DNA of 64,000 bases from Limnoglobus roseus (GTDB lineage Bacteria; Planctomycetota; Planctomycetia; Gemmatales; Gemmataceae). Position 1 is the stretch's first letter; every line of letters starts with the position of its first letter. Positions 1 to 7,001 of this stretch are shown piece after piece. A program made the position numbers and the translations under genes. The notes beneath the pieces were generated by a model that saw nothing but the letters and a program-made list of their open reading frames with translations, was not told the origin of the DNA and made no database searches. The stretch is taken from contig NZ_CP042425.1 of NCBI RefSeq assembly GCF_008254045.1, forward strand, positions 3,100,001 to 3,164,000. The letters run 5' to 3'.

Positions 1-580
1 CGATGTCGCCGATGACCGCGAGGATGAGGTCCTTCGCCATCAAGTACGGCGGCATTTCGCCGTGGAAGACGAACCGCATGGTCTGCGGCACCTTCAGCCA
101 CGTCTTGCCGGTGCCCATGACAAAGCCGGCGTCGGTGTTGCCGATGCCGGTCGCGAACTCGCCGAACGCCCCGGCGGTGCAGGTATGGCTGTCCGTTCCG
201 AGGAGGACTTCGCCCGGCCGTGTGTGGCCTTCTTCCGGCAGCGCGATGTGGCAGACGCCCTTGTAGTGTTCGCTGCCGACGTCGTAGAAGTACGGGAGGT
301 TCTGTTCTTTCGCGAAGGCCCGCAGCACGTCGACGTTGCGGTTGGCCATCGCGTCCTTGGTGAAGATGTAGTGGTCGGGGATGATGACCACCTTCTCGCG
401 GTCCCACACCTTCGCGTCTTGCCCGAAGTGCTTCTTGAAGATGCCGATGGTGCCGGGGCCGCAGACGTCGTGCGTCATGAGGACGTCGACGTTCACCCAG
501 ATGTTATCGCCGGGGGCGACCGCGTCGCGGCCGGCGGCTTTCGCGAGGACTTGTTCCGTCAGCGTCATGGGGGAAGGCAT
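1..580 (-). CDS. leuC: 3-isopropylmalate dehydratase large subunit (LeuC/HacA family), C-terminus cut by window edge
   Basis: This is the N-terminal 193 residues of a 3-isopropylmalate dehydratase or homoaconitase large subunit, an aconitase-fold [4Fe-4S] enzyme that isomerises 2- to 3-isopropylmalate in leucine synthesis. The start reads MPSPMTLTEQVLAKAAG. Hallmarks are MTHDVCGPGTIGIF, PDHYIFTKD and the substrate-site stretch TDSHTCTAG. The frame stays open to base 1, so the cluster-binding cysteines lie outside. The ATG at 580 is preferred over the ATG at 568 because a GGAG lies about 10 bases upstream. The PhyH gene lies 86 bases upstream on the same strand. LeuC is more likely than homoaconitase, but the subfamily cannot be separated from this part alone. 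Confidence 0.9.
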   Translation of the reverse strand, partial: MPSPMTLTEQVLAKAAGRDAVAPGDNIWVNVDVLMTHDVCGPGTIGIFKKHFGQDAKVWDREKVVIIPDHYIFTKDAMANRNVDVLRAFAKEQNLPYFYDVGSEHYKGVCHIALPEEGHTRPGEVLLGTDSHTCTAGAFGEFATGIGNTDAGFVMGTGKTWLKVPQTMRFVFHGEMPPYLMAKDLILAVIGDI

Positions 581-666
581 GTCGGGGAAGCTCCGAGTTG
601 AATTTCGAGGTCGCTGAGCAGTTCATTGTATCACTTCTCCGCCGGCCGGTTGCCGCGGCGATGGCA

Positions 667-1479
667 TCAGTCGTATGCCCCCTGGCGGTGGTCGCCGAGC
701 AGTCGGCGCTGCCGCAGGGTGCAGGCGGCCACGACATCGGGGTTGAACCGCCAGTCCAGGTACGGCGAAAAGTGCTGGGCCATCTCCCGCCGGCCGTAGT
801 GGACTTGCAGGAGGTAGCGGATCTGGTCGGCCGTCGCGTTGTTGCTGCCGCTGTGCCAGAGGTCGCTGCGGAAGAACAGCACGTCGCCGGCGTCGCACAG
901 CACGGGTTGCGGCAGGCGACCGTTCCACTCGAACGCAAATCGGCCCGGTCTTCGGCCCGCCCGGTGACTCCCCGGGATCACGTGCGTCGGGCACAGTTCG
1001 GCGGGTTGCGGACTCAGATAAAAGTGGGCCTTGCACAGGAACATCGGGACGCGGACCTCGGCCGGCACGCCGGGTTCGGGCCATTCTATCGGCAGGTAAT
1101 CGAGGTGAACGCCCACGCCGCGGTGTCCCGGATGGCTGCGCCACGCGGTCTCGCCGATGATGTGGCAGTCGCCGCCGAGCGCCGCCTCGGCCACGTCGAT
1201 GACGCCCGGCCGGTCGAGGAACGTCAGCCAGTACGGGTCGCGGTTGAAGACGTTCTTGTAATGGTCGGTGACGCCGGTGAAGTCCCAAGGCATCTTGCCC
1301 AACCCGTCGATTTTCTCGCGGCCGACCTGGACCTCAGCTGGTGAAAGTACGCCGGGGATGAGAACGAACCCGTCCACGTCCAGCGCTTCTCGCATCCGCC
1401 CCACGTCGGTCGCGGCGTAGGTCGGCAGGCGTTCGTAGACGACGTGCTGTTGCGACGGCTCGGGTTTCTTCCAGAACAT
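667..1479 (-). CDS. Phytanoyl-CoA dioxygenase (PhyH) family oxygenase
   Basis: This 270-residue protein is a probable Fe(II)/2-oxoglutarate-dependent oxygenase of the PhyH family. The metal triad is visible as H125-L-D127 (GVHLDYLP) and H209 (SDLWHSG). R221 (QIRYLLQVHYGRR) is placed to bind the 2-oxoglutarate carboxylate. The N-terminus has the family phrase DVDGFVLIPGVLS. The length is normal for the family and no signal peptide is seen, so it is probably cytoplasmic. A GGAG lies six bases before the ATG. leuC follows on the same strand after 86 bases, but PhyH substrates range from lipids to antibiotics and siderophores, so no substrate is assigned. Confidence 0.85.
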   Translation of the reverse strand: MFWKKPEPSQQHVVYERLPTYAATDVGRMREALDVDGFVLIPGVLSPAEVQVGREKIDGLGKMPWDFTGVTDHYKNVFNRDPYWLTFLDRPGVIDVAEAALGGDCHIIGETAWRSHPGHRGVGVHLDYLPIEWPEPGVPAEVRVPMFLCKAHFYLSPQPAELCPTHVIPGSHRAGRRPGRFAFEWNGRLPQPVLCDAGDVLFFRSDLWHSGSNNATADQIRYLLQVHYGRREMAQHFSPYLDWRFNPDVVAACTLRQRRLLGDHRQGAYD

Positions 1480-1494
1480 CGGCGGCTCCGATTC

Positions 1495-1636
1495 TCAGCC
1501 TTGCAGCGGGGCTTGCAACTGCGGGTCGTTGAAAAATTCTGCGAACGGCGGCGACCACCCCGGTAACACGTCGCCGCCCGTTGAGCGTGTCGTACTGGCG
1601 AGCGGCAACGGCCGTGGGCGATCCTCGATCGCTCAT
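1495..1636 (-). pseudogene. Possible small gene broken by a one-base insertion
   Basis: Two reading frames join into a plausible 46-residue protein if one G is removed from the GGGCGGC run near 1573-1580. The first part begins MSDRGSPTAVAARQYDTLNG from the ATG at 1636. The second reads GDVLPGWSPPFAEFF and stops at 1495, just before the phyH ribosome binding site. Both parts keep the G/C-rich third positions seen in neighbouring genes. There is no clear ribosome binding site, and I recognise no family. It could be a decayed gene, an assembly error, or chance in GC-rich DNA. Confidence 0.25.
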
Positions 1637-1709
1637 TCTACCACGACAGGAACGGCAATGCGGGCCATCATTCGGCGACGGAGTGGCCCAAATAATCGGC
1701 CGGGTGGAC

Positions 1710-1749
1710 GATTTATCACTGGCATGCGCGACGCTCGGCCGCTTATACT
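1710..1749 (+). promoter_or_regulatory. Promoter-like block upstream of first DUF1559 gene
   Basis: GATTTATCACTGG starts at 1710 and is followed, 34 bases after its first base, by TATACT (1744-1749) within CGCTTATACT. The same two blocks with identical spacing occur at 2991-3030 before the second DUF1559 gene. TATACT resembles a -10 element and lies 77 bases before the start codon. There is no consensus -35 box, so an alternative sigma factor or an activator site at the upstream block is inferred. Confidence 0.45.
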
Positions 1750-1826
1750 TCAGATACTCTTCACGTTTTGTACGTGGGCTTACCCGTGCGGGCGGATTCT
1801 TCCATCACGTCATCTAGGAGTCAGTC

Positions 1827-2819
1827 ATGGTTGTCAGACCTCTCTCGGGTCGTAAACGCTTGGCGTTCACGCTGATCGAATTACTGGTCGTGATTGCGAT
1901 CATCGGGGTTCTGATCGGCCTCTTGTTGCCGGCCGTGCAGAAGGTGCGGGAGGCGGCCGCCCGGGCGAAGTGCCTGAACAACCTCAAGCAACTCGGCCTG
2001 GGCATCCACGGGTACGAGACGACGAACTTCAAACTGCCCCCCGGCGTCGAGGGGGCCGTGCCGAAGATCCCGACCCCCCCGCCGACCGTCGCCGCCAACG
2101 TCACCACCGGGACGGCGTGGACGACGTACATCCTGCCGAACATCGAGCAGGACAACGTCTTCCGCCTGTACAGTTTCGGGACGGACTACAACAACGCGAC
2201 CAACCTGCCCGTCCCGACCAAGAAGATCCCGATCTTCCTGTGCCCGTCCGCGGAAATCGCCCTGACGGACGACAACACGGAGTACTCCGGGGGGGTGCAG
2301 CCGTTCTCGCACCACTACTACGGGGTGTCCGGGCCGAACGGCGACTACACGCCGCCCGGGGGCACGCTGGTGGCGGCCAAGTACTTCGACACCACGACCA
2401 AGACGGCGGCCACGGGGGGGATGCTGCGGCCGCTGATCGACCCGAGCCTCGCCCCGAAGTTCACGGACATCACGGACGGCCTGTCGACGACGCTCCTGGT
2501 CGCCGAGGTCGCGCGGGACGCCCAGCCGAGCGAGACGAACCGGCCGAGCCCGTACTACCGGGCCTGGACGAGGGGGTTCAACAGCGCGGCGCCGGCCGGT
2601 TCGATGGGGGCGTGCAAGAACGTGACGTACGGCATCAACACGGTGCCGACGGGGACGTACACGGTCAACGACACCCCGTTCGGGAGCAACCACATCGGCG
2701 GGTGCAACGTGCTCATGGGCGACGGCAGCTCGACGTTCATGAACGCGCGGGTGGACCTGGCCATCGTCAAGTCGCTCGCCAGCGGCAAGGGCAAGGAAGC
2801 CGTGTCCGTCCCCGACTAA
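1827..2819 (+). CDS. DUF1559 protein with type IV prepilin-like N-terminus
   Basis: This 330-residue protein opens with a basic leader and the prepilin cleavage/methylation motif [17 protein letters not shown], which also forms its only membrane helix. The residue before the cleavage Phe is Ala, where Gly is usual. The DUF1559 body includes [17 protein letters not shown] and [11 protein letters not shown]. The C-terminus has the H-X9-DG motif ([12 protein letters not shown]). The protein is probably processed by a prepilin peptidase and exposed outside the inner membrane; its function is unknown, although planctomycetes carry many copies. AGGAG at 1816-1820 supports the ATG at 1827. A hairpin terminator follows, so it is probably transcribed alone. 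Confidence 0.92.
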   Translation: MVVRPLSGRKRLAFTLIELLVVIAIIGVLIGLLLPAVQKVREAAARAKCLNNLKQLGLGIHGYETTNFKLPPGVEGAVPKIPTPPPTVAANVTTGTAWTTYILPNIEQDNVFRLYSFGTDYNNATNLPVPTKKIPIFLCPSAEIALTDDNTEYSGGVQPFSHHYYGVSGPNGDYTPPGGTLVAAKYFDTTTKTAATGGMLRPLIDPSLAPKFTDITDGLSTTLLVAEVARDAQPSETNRPSPYYRAWTRGFNSAAPAGSMGACKNVTYGINTVPTGTYTVNDTPFGSNHIGGCNVLMGDGSSTFMNARVDLAIVKSLASGKGKEAVSVPD

Positions 2820-2850
2820 GGCTCCGATAGCTTTGATCGGACCACTAATT

Positions 2851-2883
2851 GAACAGCCGCTGGACCACTTGGCGGCTGTTTCA
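2851..2883 (+). terminator. Rho-independent-type terminator after first DUF1559 gene
   Basis: The arms AACAGCCGC (2852-2860) and GCGGCTGTT (2872-2880) pair around an 11-base loop and are followed by a T-rich stretch (TCATTT). The hairpin lies 33 bases beyond the stop codon. Confidence 0.7.
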
Positions 2884-2990
2884 TTTACACGCCCCAGGTA
2901 CGCACATCCCAAGTGGACTCGATCATCACCACGGGCCTCGCGGCGAGCCCGTTTTCGTGGACTGCATTCGCAGAAAATGAACCTGTGATT

Positions 2991-3030
2991 GATTTCTCAC
3001 TGGAACGGGCAGCCCCTTCCCGCTTATACT
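2991..3030 (+). promoter_or_regulatory. Promoter-like block upstream of second DUF1559 gene
   Basis: GATTTCTCACTGG at 2991 is followed by CGCTTATACT, with TATACT at 3025-3030. Sequence and spacing match the block at 1710-1749. The distance from TATACT to the chosen start at 3104 is 73 bases, close to the 77 bases of the first copy, which suggests equivalent promoters with 5' leaders of about 65-70 bases. Confidence 0.45.
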
Positions 3031-3103
3031 CCGAAAAATAGCCCTTCGGTTCGGGACCTGTCCCGAACTCAAATTGTCGTCATGTTTTATGAAGGAGTTC
3101 CCA

Positions 3104-4108
3104 ATGGCATCCCGCCCTCTCCCCGGTCGGTCGCGCTCGGGGTTCACGCTGATCGAATTGCTGGTCGTGATCGCGATCATCGCCATCCTCATCGGCTTGC
3201 TGCTCCCGGCCGTGCAAAAGGTCCGCGAAGCCGCGGCCCGAGCGAAGTGTGCGAATAACCTGAAACAATTCGGCATCGGCCTCCACGCTTACCACGACAC
3301 GAACGGCAACCTGCCTCCGGGGTGCGAGAACACCGTGCTGCCGAAACCGAATCCGGTGGGCAACACGACGACGATCCAAGGCACGAGTTGGCTCGTCTAC
3401 GTCCTGCCGCAGATGGAACAAGCCCCACTGTTTGCCAAATGGGACTTCACCAAGACGTACTCCGACGCGGCCAACTCGGCCAACGTCGGGGACATCGTCG
3501 TGCCCAACAATTACTGTCCGTCAGGCCCTGGTCCAAAGCAGTATCTCGACCCGAACGCGGGCGTGACGACCAATCCGTCGACCCATTATTACGGGGTCAT
3601 GGGGCCGGGCGGCGCGACCAACCCGACGACCAACACGATCGGCACGGCAACGTACAGTTACACCGTCGGCAGCCCGGCCGCGAACGGCGCTTGGTCGGCC
3701 CACGGCATGCTCAGCCAATTCCAGACGGTGGCCGGCAGCGTGAGCACAAACCGCACCGTCCGCCTTACGGACGTTTCAGACGGCACCTCGAACACGCTCA
3801 TGGTGGGCGAACTGTCCCGTCAGATTCCGTCGACGAACCCGGCGACCGCGTCCCACTACCGGACCTGGACGCGGGGCAACAACGGCGGGGCCGGGGCGTG
3901 CAAGTGTGTGACCAACTCGATCAACTCCACGTTCTACAATGGTAGCAACAACTTCAACGACATTAGCTTCGGTAGTCAGCACACCGGCGGGTGCAACTTC
4001 GGTATGGGCGACGGTACCGTCCGCTTCGTCCGTGACACTGTCGATCTGAGTATTTACAAGGCCGCCGCGAGCATTTCGGTCGGCGAAGTGGCCTCGCTCG
4101 ACAATTAA
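3104..4108 (+). CDS. DUF1559 protein with type IV prepilin-like N-terminus
   Basis: This 334-residue paralogue of the upstream DUF1559 protein begins MASRPLPGRSRSGFTLIEL. It has the normal Gly before the cleavage Phe, a single N-terminal helix, the body motif [17 protein letters not shown], and a C-terminal H-X9-DG motif (HTGGCNFGMGDG). Longer versions from TTG 3074 or ATG 3089 are possible, but AAGGAG at 3092-3097 is ideally spaced for the ATG at 3104. The C-terminal half shares the ASHYRTWTRG...GACKCVTNSIN layout with the first copy, which supports a tandem duplication followed by divergence. It probably sits in the cell envelope as a pseudopilin-like protein. Confidence 0.92.
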   Translation: MASRPLPGRSRSGFTLIELLVVIAIIAILIGLLLPAVQKVREAAARAKCANNLKQFGIGLHAYHDTNGNLPPGCENTVLPKPNPVGNTTTIQGTSWLVYVLPQMEQAPLFAKWDFTKTYSDAANSANVGDIVVPNNYCPSGPGPKQYLDPNAGVTTNPSTHYYGVMGPGGATNPTTNTIGTATYSYTVGSPAANGAWSAHGMLSQFQTVAGSVSTNRTVRLTDVSDGTSNTLMVGELSRQIPSTNPATASHYRTWTRGNNGGAGACKCVTNSINSTFYNGSNNFNDISFGSQHTGGCNFGMGDGTVRFVRDTVDLSIYKAAASISVGEVASLDN

Positions 4109-4121
4109 AGAGGATGCAATC

Positions 4122-4147
4122 GGCCATGCCTTGACCAAGGCATGGCC
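4122..4147 (+). terminator. Hairpin terminator after second DUF1559 gene
   Basis: The arms GGCCATGCCTT (4122-4132) and AAGGCATGGCC (4137-4147) form a perfect 11-base-pair stem with a GACC loop, 13 bases after the stop codon. The T tract is weak. Confidence 0.6.
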
Positions 4148-4185
4148 AGCCCTCGAATCGTTCGTCTCCCCTTTACGAGAAAAAA

Positions 4186-4650
4186 ATGACACCGGCCTTT
4201 TTCTCCCGCTTGGTTCGGCTGCTCCCATTAGTCATGATTCTTGGCTTCGGTGCCGGTTGCGGCGACGGCAGCACCCGGATTTCGGGCAAGGCGACGTTCG
4301 GCGGTAAGCCGATCCCGTCCGGGAAAATCTACTTCATCCCGGACGGTGCTAAGGGCAACAAGGGCGCGACGGGGTACGCGGACATCGTCGACGGGGTTTA
4401 CGACACGTCGGCCGGGAGCGGCCGCGGGGCGACTCGCGGCGCGGTGGTCGTCGCCATTGAGGGGAACGATCCCGCGGCGACCAACAAGCCGGCGAAGGGC
4501 GACACCTCCGGGGAAACGACCGTCAAGTCGTTGTTCCCGCGGTACGAAACCGCACTGGACGTCACCGGGACCATGACCAAAGATTTTGACGTACCGGCCG
4601 AGGCTGCCAAGGCGAAGGTGGAGAAAGGCCCGGCGATCATCATTCCCTAA
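4186..4650 (+). CDS. Small secreted lipoprotein, transthyretin-like planctomycete type
   Basis: This 154-residue protein has a signal peptide (LLPLVMILGFGAGC) ending in a probable lipobox Cys at residue 25. The mature part reads ISGKATFGGKPIPSGKIYFIPDG, typical of the small transthyretin or carboxypeptidase-regulatory-like beta-sandwich lipoproteins common in planctomycetes. Such genes often lie directly after DUF1559 genes, as here. The ATG at 4186 has only a weak purine-rich upstream stretch. The role is unknown; anchoring at the inner face of the outer membrane or the periplasmic face of the inner membrane is inferred. Confidence 0.75.
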   Translation: MTPAFFSRLVRLLPLVMILGFGAGCGDGSTRISGKATFGGKPIPSGKIYFIPDGAKGNKGATGYADIVDGVYDTSAGSGRGATRGAVVVAIEGNDPAATNKPAKGDTSGETTVKSLFPRYETALDVTGTMTKDFDVPAEAAKAKVEKGPAIIIP

Positions 4651-4655
4651 CCGGG

Positions 4656-5360
4656 TCACACGCCGCGGGTGTTGGGCTCCCAGACGTACTTGTGCATCTG
4701 CAACTGCATGCGCACGGTCAGCCGCGAGGCCAGCACCCAGGCTGCGAGGTCGGCGAGGTTCACGCCGAAGACGCCGGAAGCGAGCACGCCGAATCGCAAG
4801 TCGAGCCGGCGTTCGCGGATGATCGCCTCGGCCCACCGCCAGTCGCGCTCGGAAGCGATCACGAACTTGATCTCGTCGGACGGCTTGAGGTGGTCGAGGT
4901 TCGCCCAGAGGTTTCGCCCGCACTCGCCGCTGTCGGGGCACTTCAGGTCCATGATGACGTGAACCCGGCGGTCCACCTTCGAAATGTCCAGCGCCCCGCT
5001 CGTTTCCAGTAGCACCGTTTTGCCGGCGTCGCACAACGCGGCCATCAGCGGCAGCACTTCCGGTTGTTCGAGCGGTTCGCCGCCGGTGATTTCGATCAAC
5101 GGCGTGTCGAACGCAAGGGCTTTCGTCACCACGTCCGTCCGCGACATCCGCTCGCCGCGGGTGAAGGCGTACGGCGTGTCGCACCACGTACACCGCAGCG
5201 AGCACCCCGTGGTCCGCACGAACACGCACGGCAGCCCGGCGTACCGCGATTCCCCTTGAAGGCTGCGGTAAAGTTCGTGAATCAACAACTCGCCCGGCGG
5301 CACCGCTTGTAACAGCGCGACCCGCCCGGCCACCTTTGGCTCGGCACTCATAACTGTCAT
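4656..5360 (-). CDS. queE: 7-carboxy-7-deazaguanine synthase (radical SAM)
   Basis: QueE converts 6-carboxy-tetrahydropterin to 7-carboxy-7-deazaguanine, using S-adenosylmethionine and a [4Fe-4S] cluster, in queuosine synthesis. The radical-SAM cysteines are C53, C57 and C60 in GCSLRCTWCDTPYAF. The substrate phrases LYRSLQGESRYAGLPCVFVR and ITGGEPL are standard for QueE. The total is about 234 residues. Starts at 5360 and 5351 are both possible and neither has a good ribosome binding site; a GTG at 5387 would add nine residues. No queC, queD or queF gene lies nearby, so the rest of the pathway is elsewhere. The gene ends five bases from the convergent lipoprotein gene. Confidence 0.9.
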   Translation of the reverse strand: MTVMSAEPKVAGRVALLQAVPPGELLIHELYRSLQGESRYAGLPCVFVRTTGCSLRCTWCDTPYAFTRGERMSRTDVVTKALAFDTPLIEITGGEPLEQPEVLPLMAALCDAGKTVLLETSGALDISKVDRRVHVIMDLKCPDSGECGRNLWANLDHLKPSDEIKFVIASERDWRWAEAIIRERRLDLRFGVLASGVFGVNLADLAAWVLASRLTVRMQLQMHKYVWEPNTRGV

Positions 5361-5564
5361 GTTAAGAGGAATCGATCGCAGAAGCACACGGATGAAACCA
5401 GATCAAGCAAAATTTGATGCCGTCGCCCATCGCGTGGGGCCGAATGGGTCGGGCTTTTCACGCCGCGTTCCGCGGTTCGCACTCCGCATTTCCTCCGAAC
5501 TGTGCCTCGCCGACGGGCGTACCGTCGCTATAAGATTCCTCCGTCGAGACTTACCTCCTGTCGG

Positions 5565-6827
5565 ATGTCGCTCATGGCGTGGTTGACGAACCCCTCGGTC
5601 CTGATTGCGGGGCTGCTCCTGGCCCTGTACCAGATTCTGGCGGCCCTGCCGTGGTTGCGGGCCATCGACCAAAAAGGCTTCGACCGCGGCCTCAAGAATC
5701 CCACTGCGATCAGCTACGCCGTGCTCGCGCTCGGCGGCCTCGGCCTCGGATTCGCCGCGTTCCTCGGTTACACCGGTCAGAGTTCCAGCCTCACGCTCTA
5801 CGGCAAGGTCTACGGGGCGGTGCTGCACTTGCAGTTGCTCGTGGACGGGTTCGTCGTCGTGCCGCAACTGTTCGCGCTCGTGATGCCGAAGACCGGGGCG
5901 GTCGCCCTGGCGGCGTTCCGCGAGAGTTGCCGGCAGCCGATGTTCTGGCTCATCGGTGGGTTCGCCGTACTGCTCATGGCCATCGCCATCGTCACGCCGT
6001 ACTTCACCTTCGGCGACGACTACAAGATGATGAAGCAGATCGGCTTCGACATCGCGAAACTGGCCGCCATGCTCTTCGGCATCCTCGCGGCGAGTATTTC
6101 CATCAGCGAAGAAATCGAAGGCCGGACCGCCATCACGGTGATGAGCAAGCCGATCAACCGGCGGCAGTTCCTGTTCGGCAAGTTCCTCGGCATCCTGATG
6201 GCGTGCGGCGCGATGACGCTGATCCTCGGCTGGTTCCTGAACTGGGCGCTGCTGGTCAACCCGGCGTACGACAAGATCAGTTACGACGACAAGACGATCG
6301 TAGACACGCTTGCCGAACAGGCGCGTGTGGCGATCGCGCCGACGCTGAAGGCGGCGGTCACGAGTTCCATCGGGCAGATCTTCGCGGAAGGGGCCGGGTT
6401 CTGGATCGCCGACACGTGCGCCCACACCGTCGGCCTCGCCCTCGGCTTCGGGCAGGTGATGATCCTGGTGGCGATCACGTCCGCCCTGGCCACGCGGCTG
6501 CCGTTCGTGCTGAACATCGTCATCGAACTGCTGATCTACTTCCTGGGGAACCTCGCGCCGGTCGTCGTGAAGGTGACCGACCGCATCCAGGAACAGGGCG
6601 AGTCCGGCGTGGGCACGGGGCTGGTGCGGTTCTTCAGTCAACTCTTCGACACGTTCCTGCCGGCGCTGGACACGTTCAACATGAGTCCGGCCATCGTCCG
6701 CGACACGCCGCTGCCGCTCGGGGCGTTCGCGCTGTACGTCGTCTCGGTGATCGGGTACTCCATTCTGTACACGGTCATCGCCATGTTGATCGGCCTGTTG
6801 CTGTTCGAAGACCGCGACCTGGCCTGA
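5565..6827 (+). CDS. ABC-2 type transporter permease
   Basis: This 420-residue polytopic inner-membrane protein has about seven or eight hydrophobic segments. They include PSVLIAGLLLALYQIL near the N-terminus, MFWLIGGFAVLLMAIAIV, LAAMLFGILAASISI and GYSILYTVIAMLIGLLL at the C-terminus. The phrase SEEIEGRTAITVMSKPINRRQFLFGKF is typical of NosY/ABC-2 permeases. No separate ATPase gene lies next to it, and the following ABC protein is a fused exporter with its own membrane domain, so the partner ATPase is probably elsewhere. The ATG at 5565 was chosen over 5574. A strong hairpin follows. Confidence 0.8.
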   Translation: MSLMAWLTNPSVLIAGLLLALYQILAALPWLRAIDQKGFDRGLKNPTAISYAVLALGGLGLGFAAFLGYTGQSSSLTLYGKVYGAVLHLQLLVDGFVVVPQLFALVMPKTGAVALAAFRESCRQPMFWLIGGFAVLLMAIAIVTPYFTFGDDYKMMKQIGFDIAKLAAMLFGILAASISISEEIEGRTAITVMSKPINRRQFLFGKFLGILMACGAMTLILGWFLNWALLVNPAYDKISYDDKTIVDTLAEQARVAIAPTLKAAVTSSIGQIFAEGAGFWIADTCAHTVGLALGFGQVMILVAITSALATRLPFVLNIVIELLIYFLGNLAPVVVKVTDRIQEQGESGVGTGLVRFFSQLFDTFLPALDTFNMSPAIVRDTPLPLGAFALYVVSVIGYSILYTVIAMLIGLLLFEDRDLA

Positions 6828-6848
6828 TGTGCCGGATGTGCCGCCGAA

Positions 6849-6889
6849 CGCCGCCGCGGGGAGTGGGGTTTGCCCTCCCCGCGGCGGCG
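6849..6889 (+). terminator. Strong hairpin after ABC-2 permease gene
   Basis: The arms 6849-6863 and 6875-6889 (CGCCGCCGCGGGGAG and its complement) form a perfect 15-base-pair GC-rich stem with an 11-base loop. The hairpin lies 21 bases after the stop codon. No long T tract follows, so a rho-independent role is probable rather than certain. Confidence 0.6.
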
Positions 6890-7001
6890 TGTCGTTTGAT
6901 AACCTGAAATATCCTGAACGATAGGAGATCGCGCCCGCGGCCCACTCCGCGGCCGGACGGACTCTGATCCCGCGTTCCGCGACTCTCACCGAGGTTCCTC
7001 C

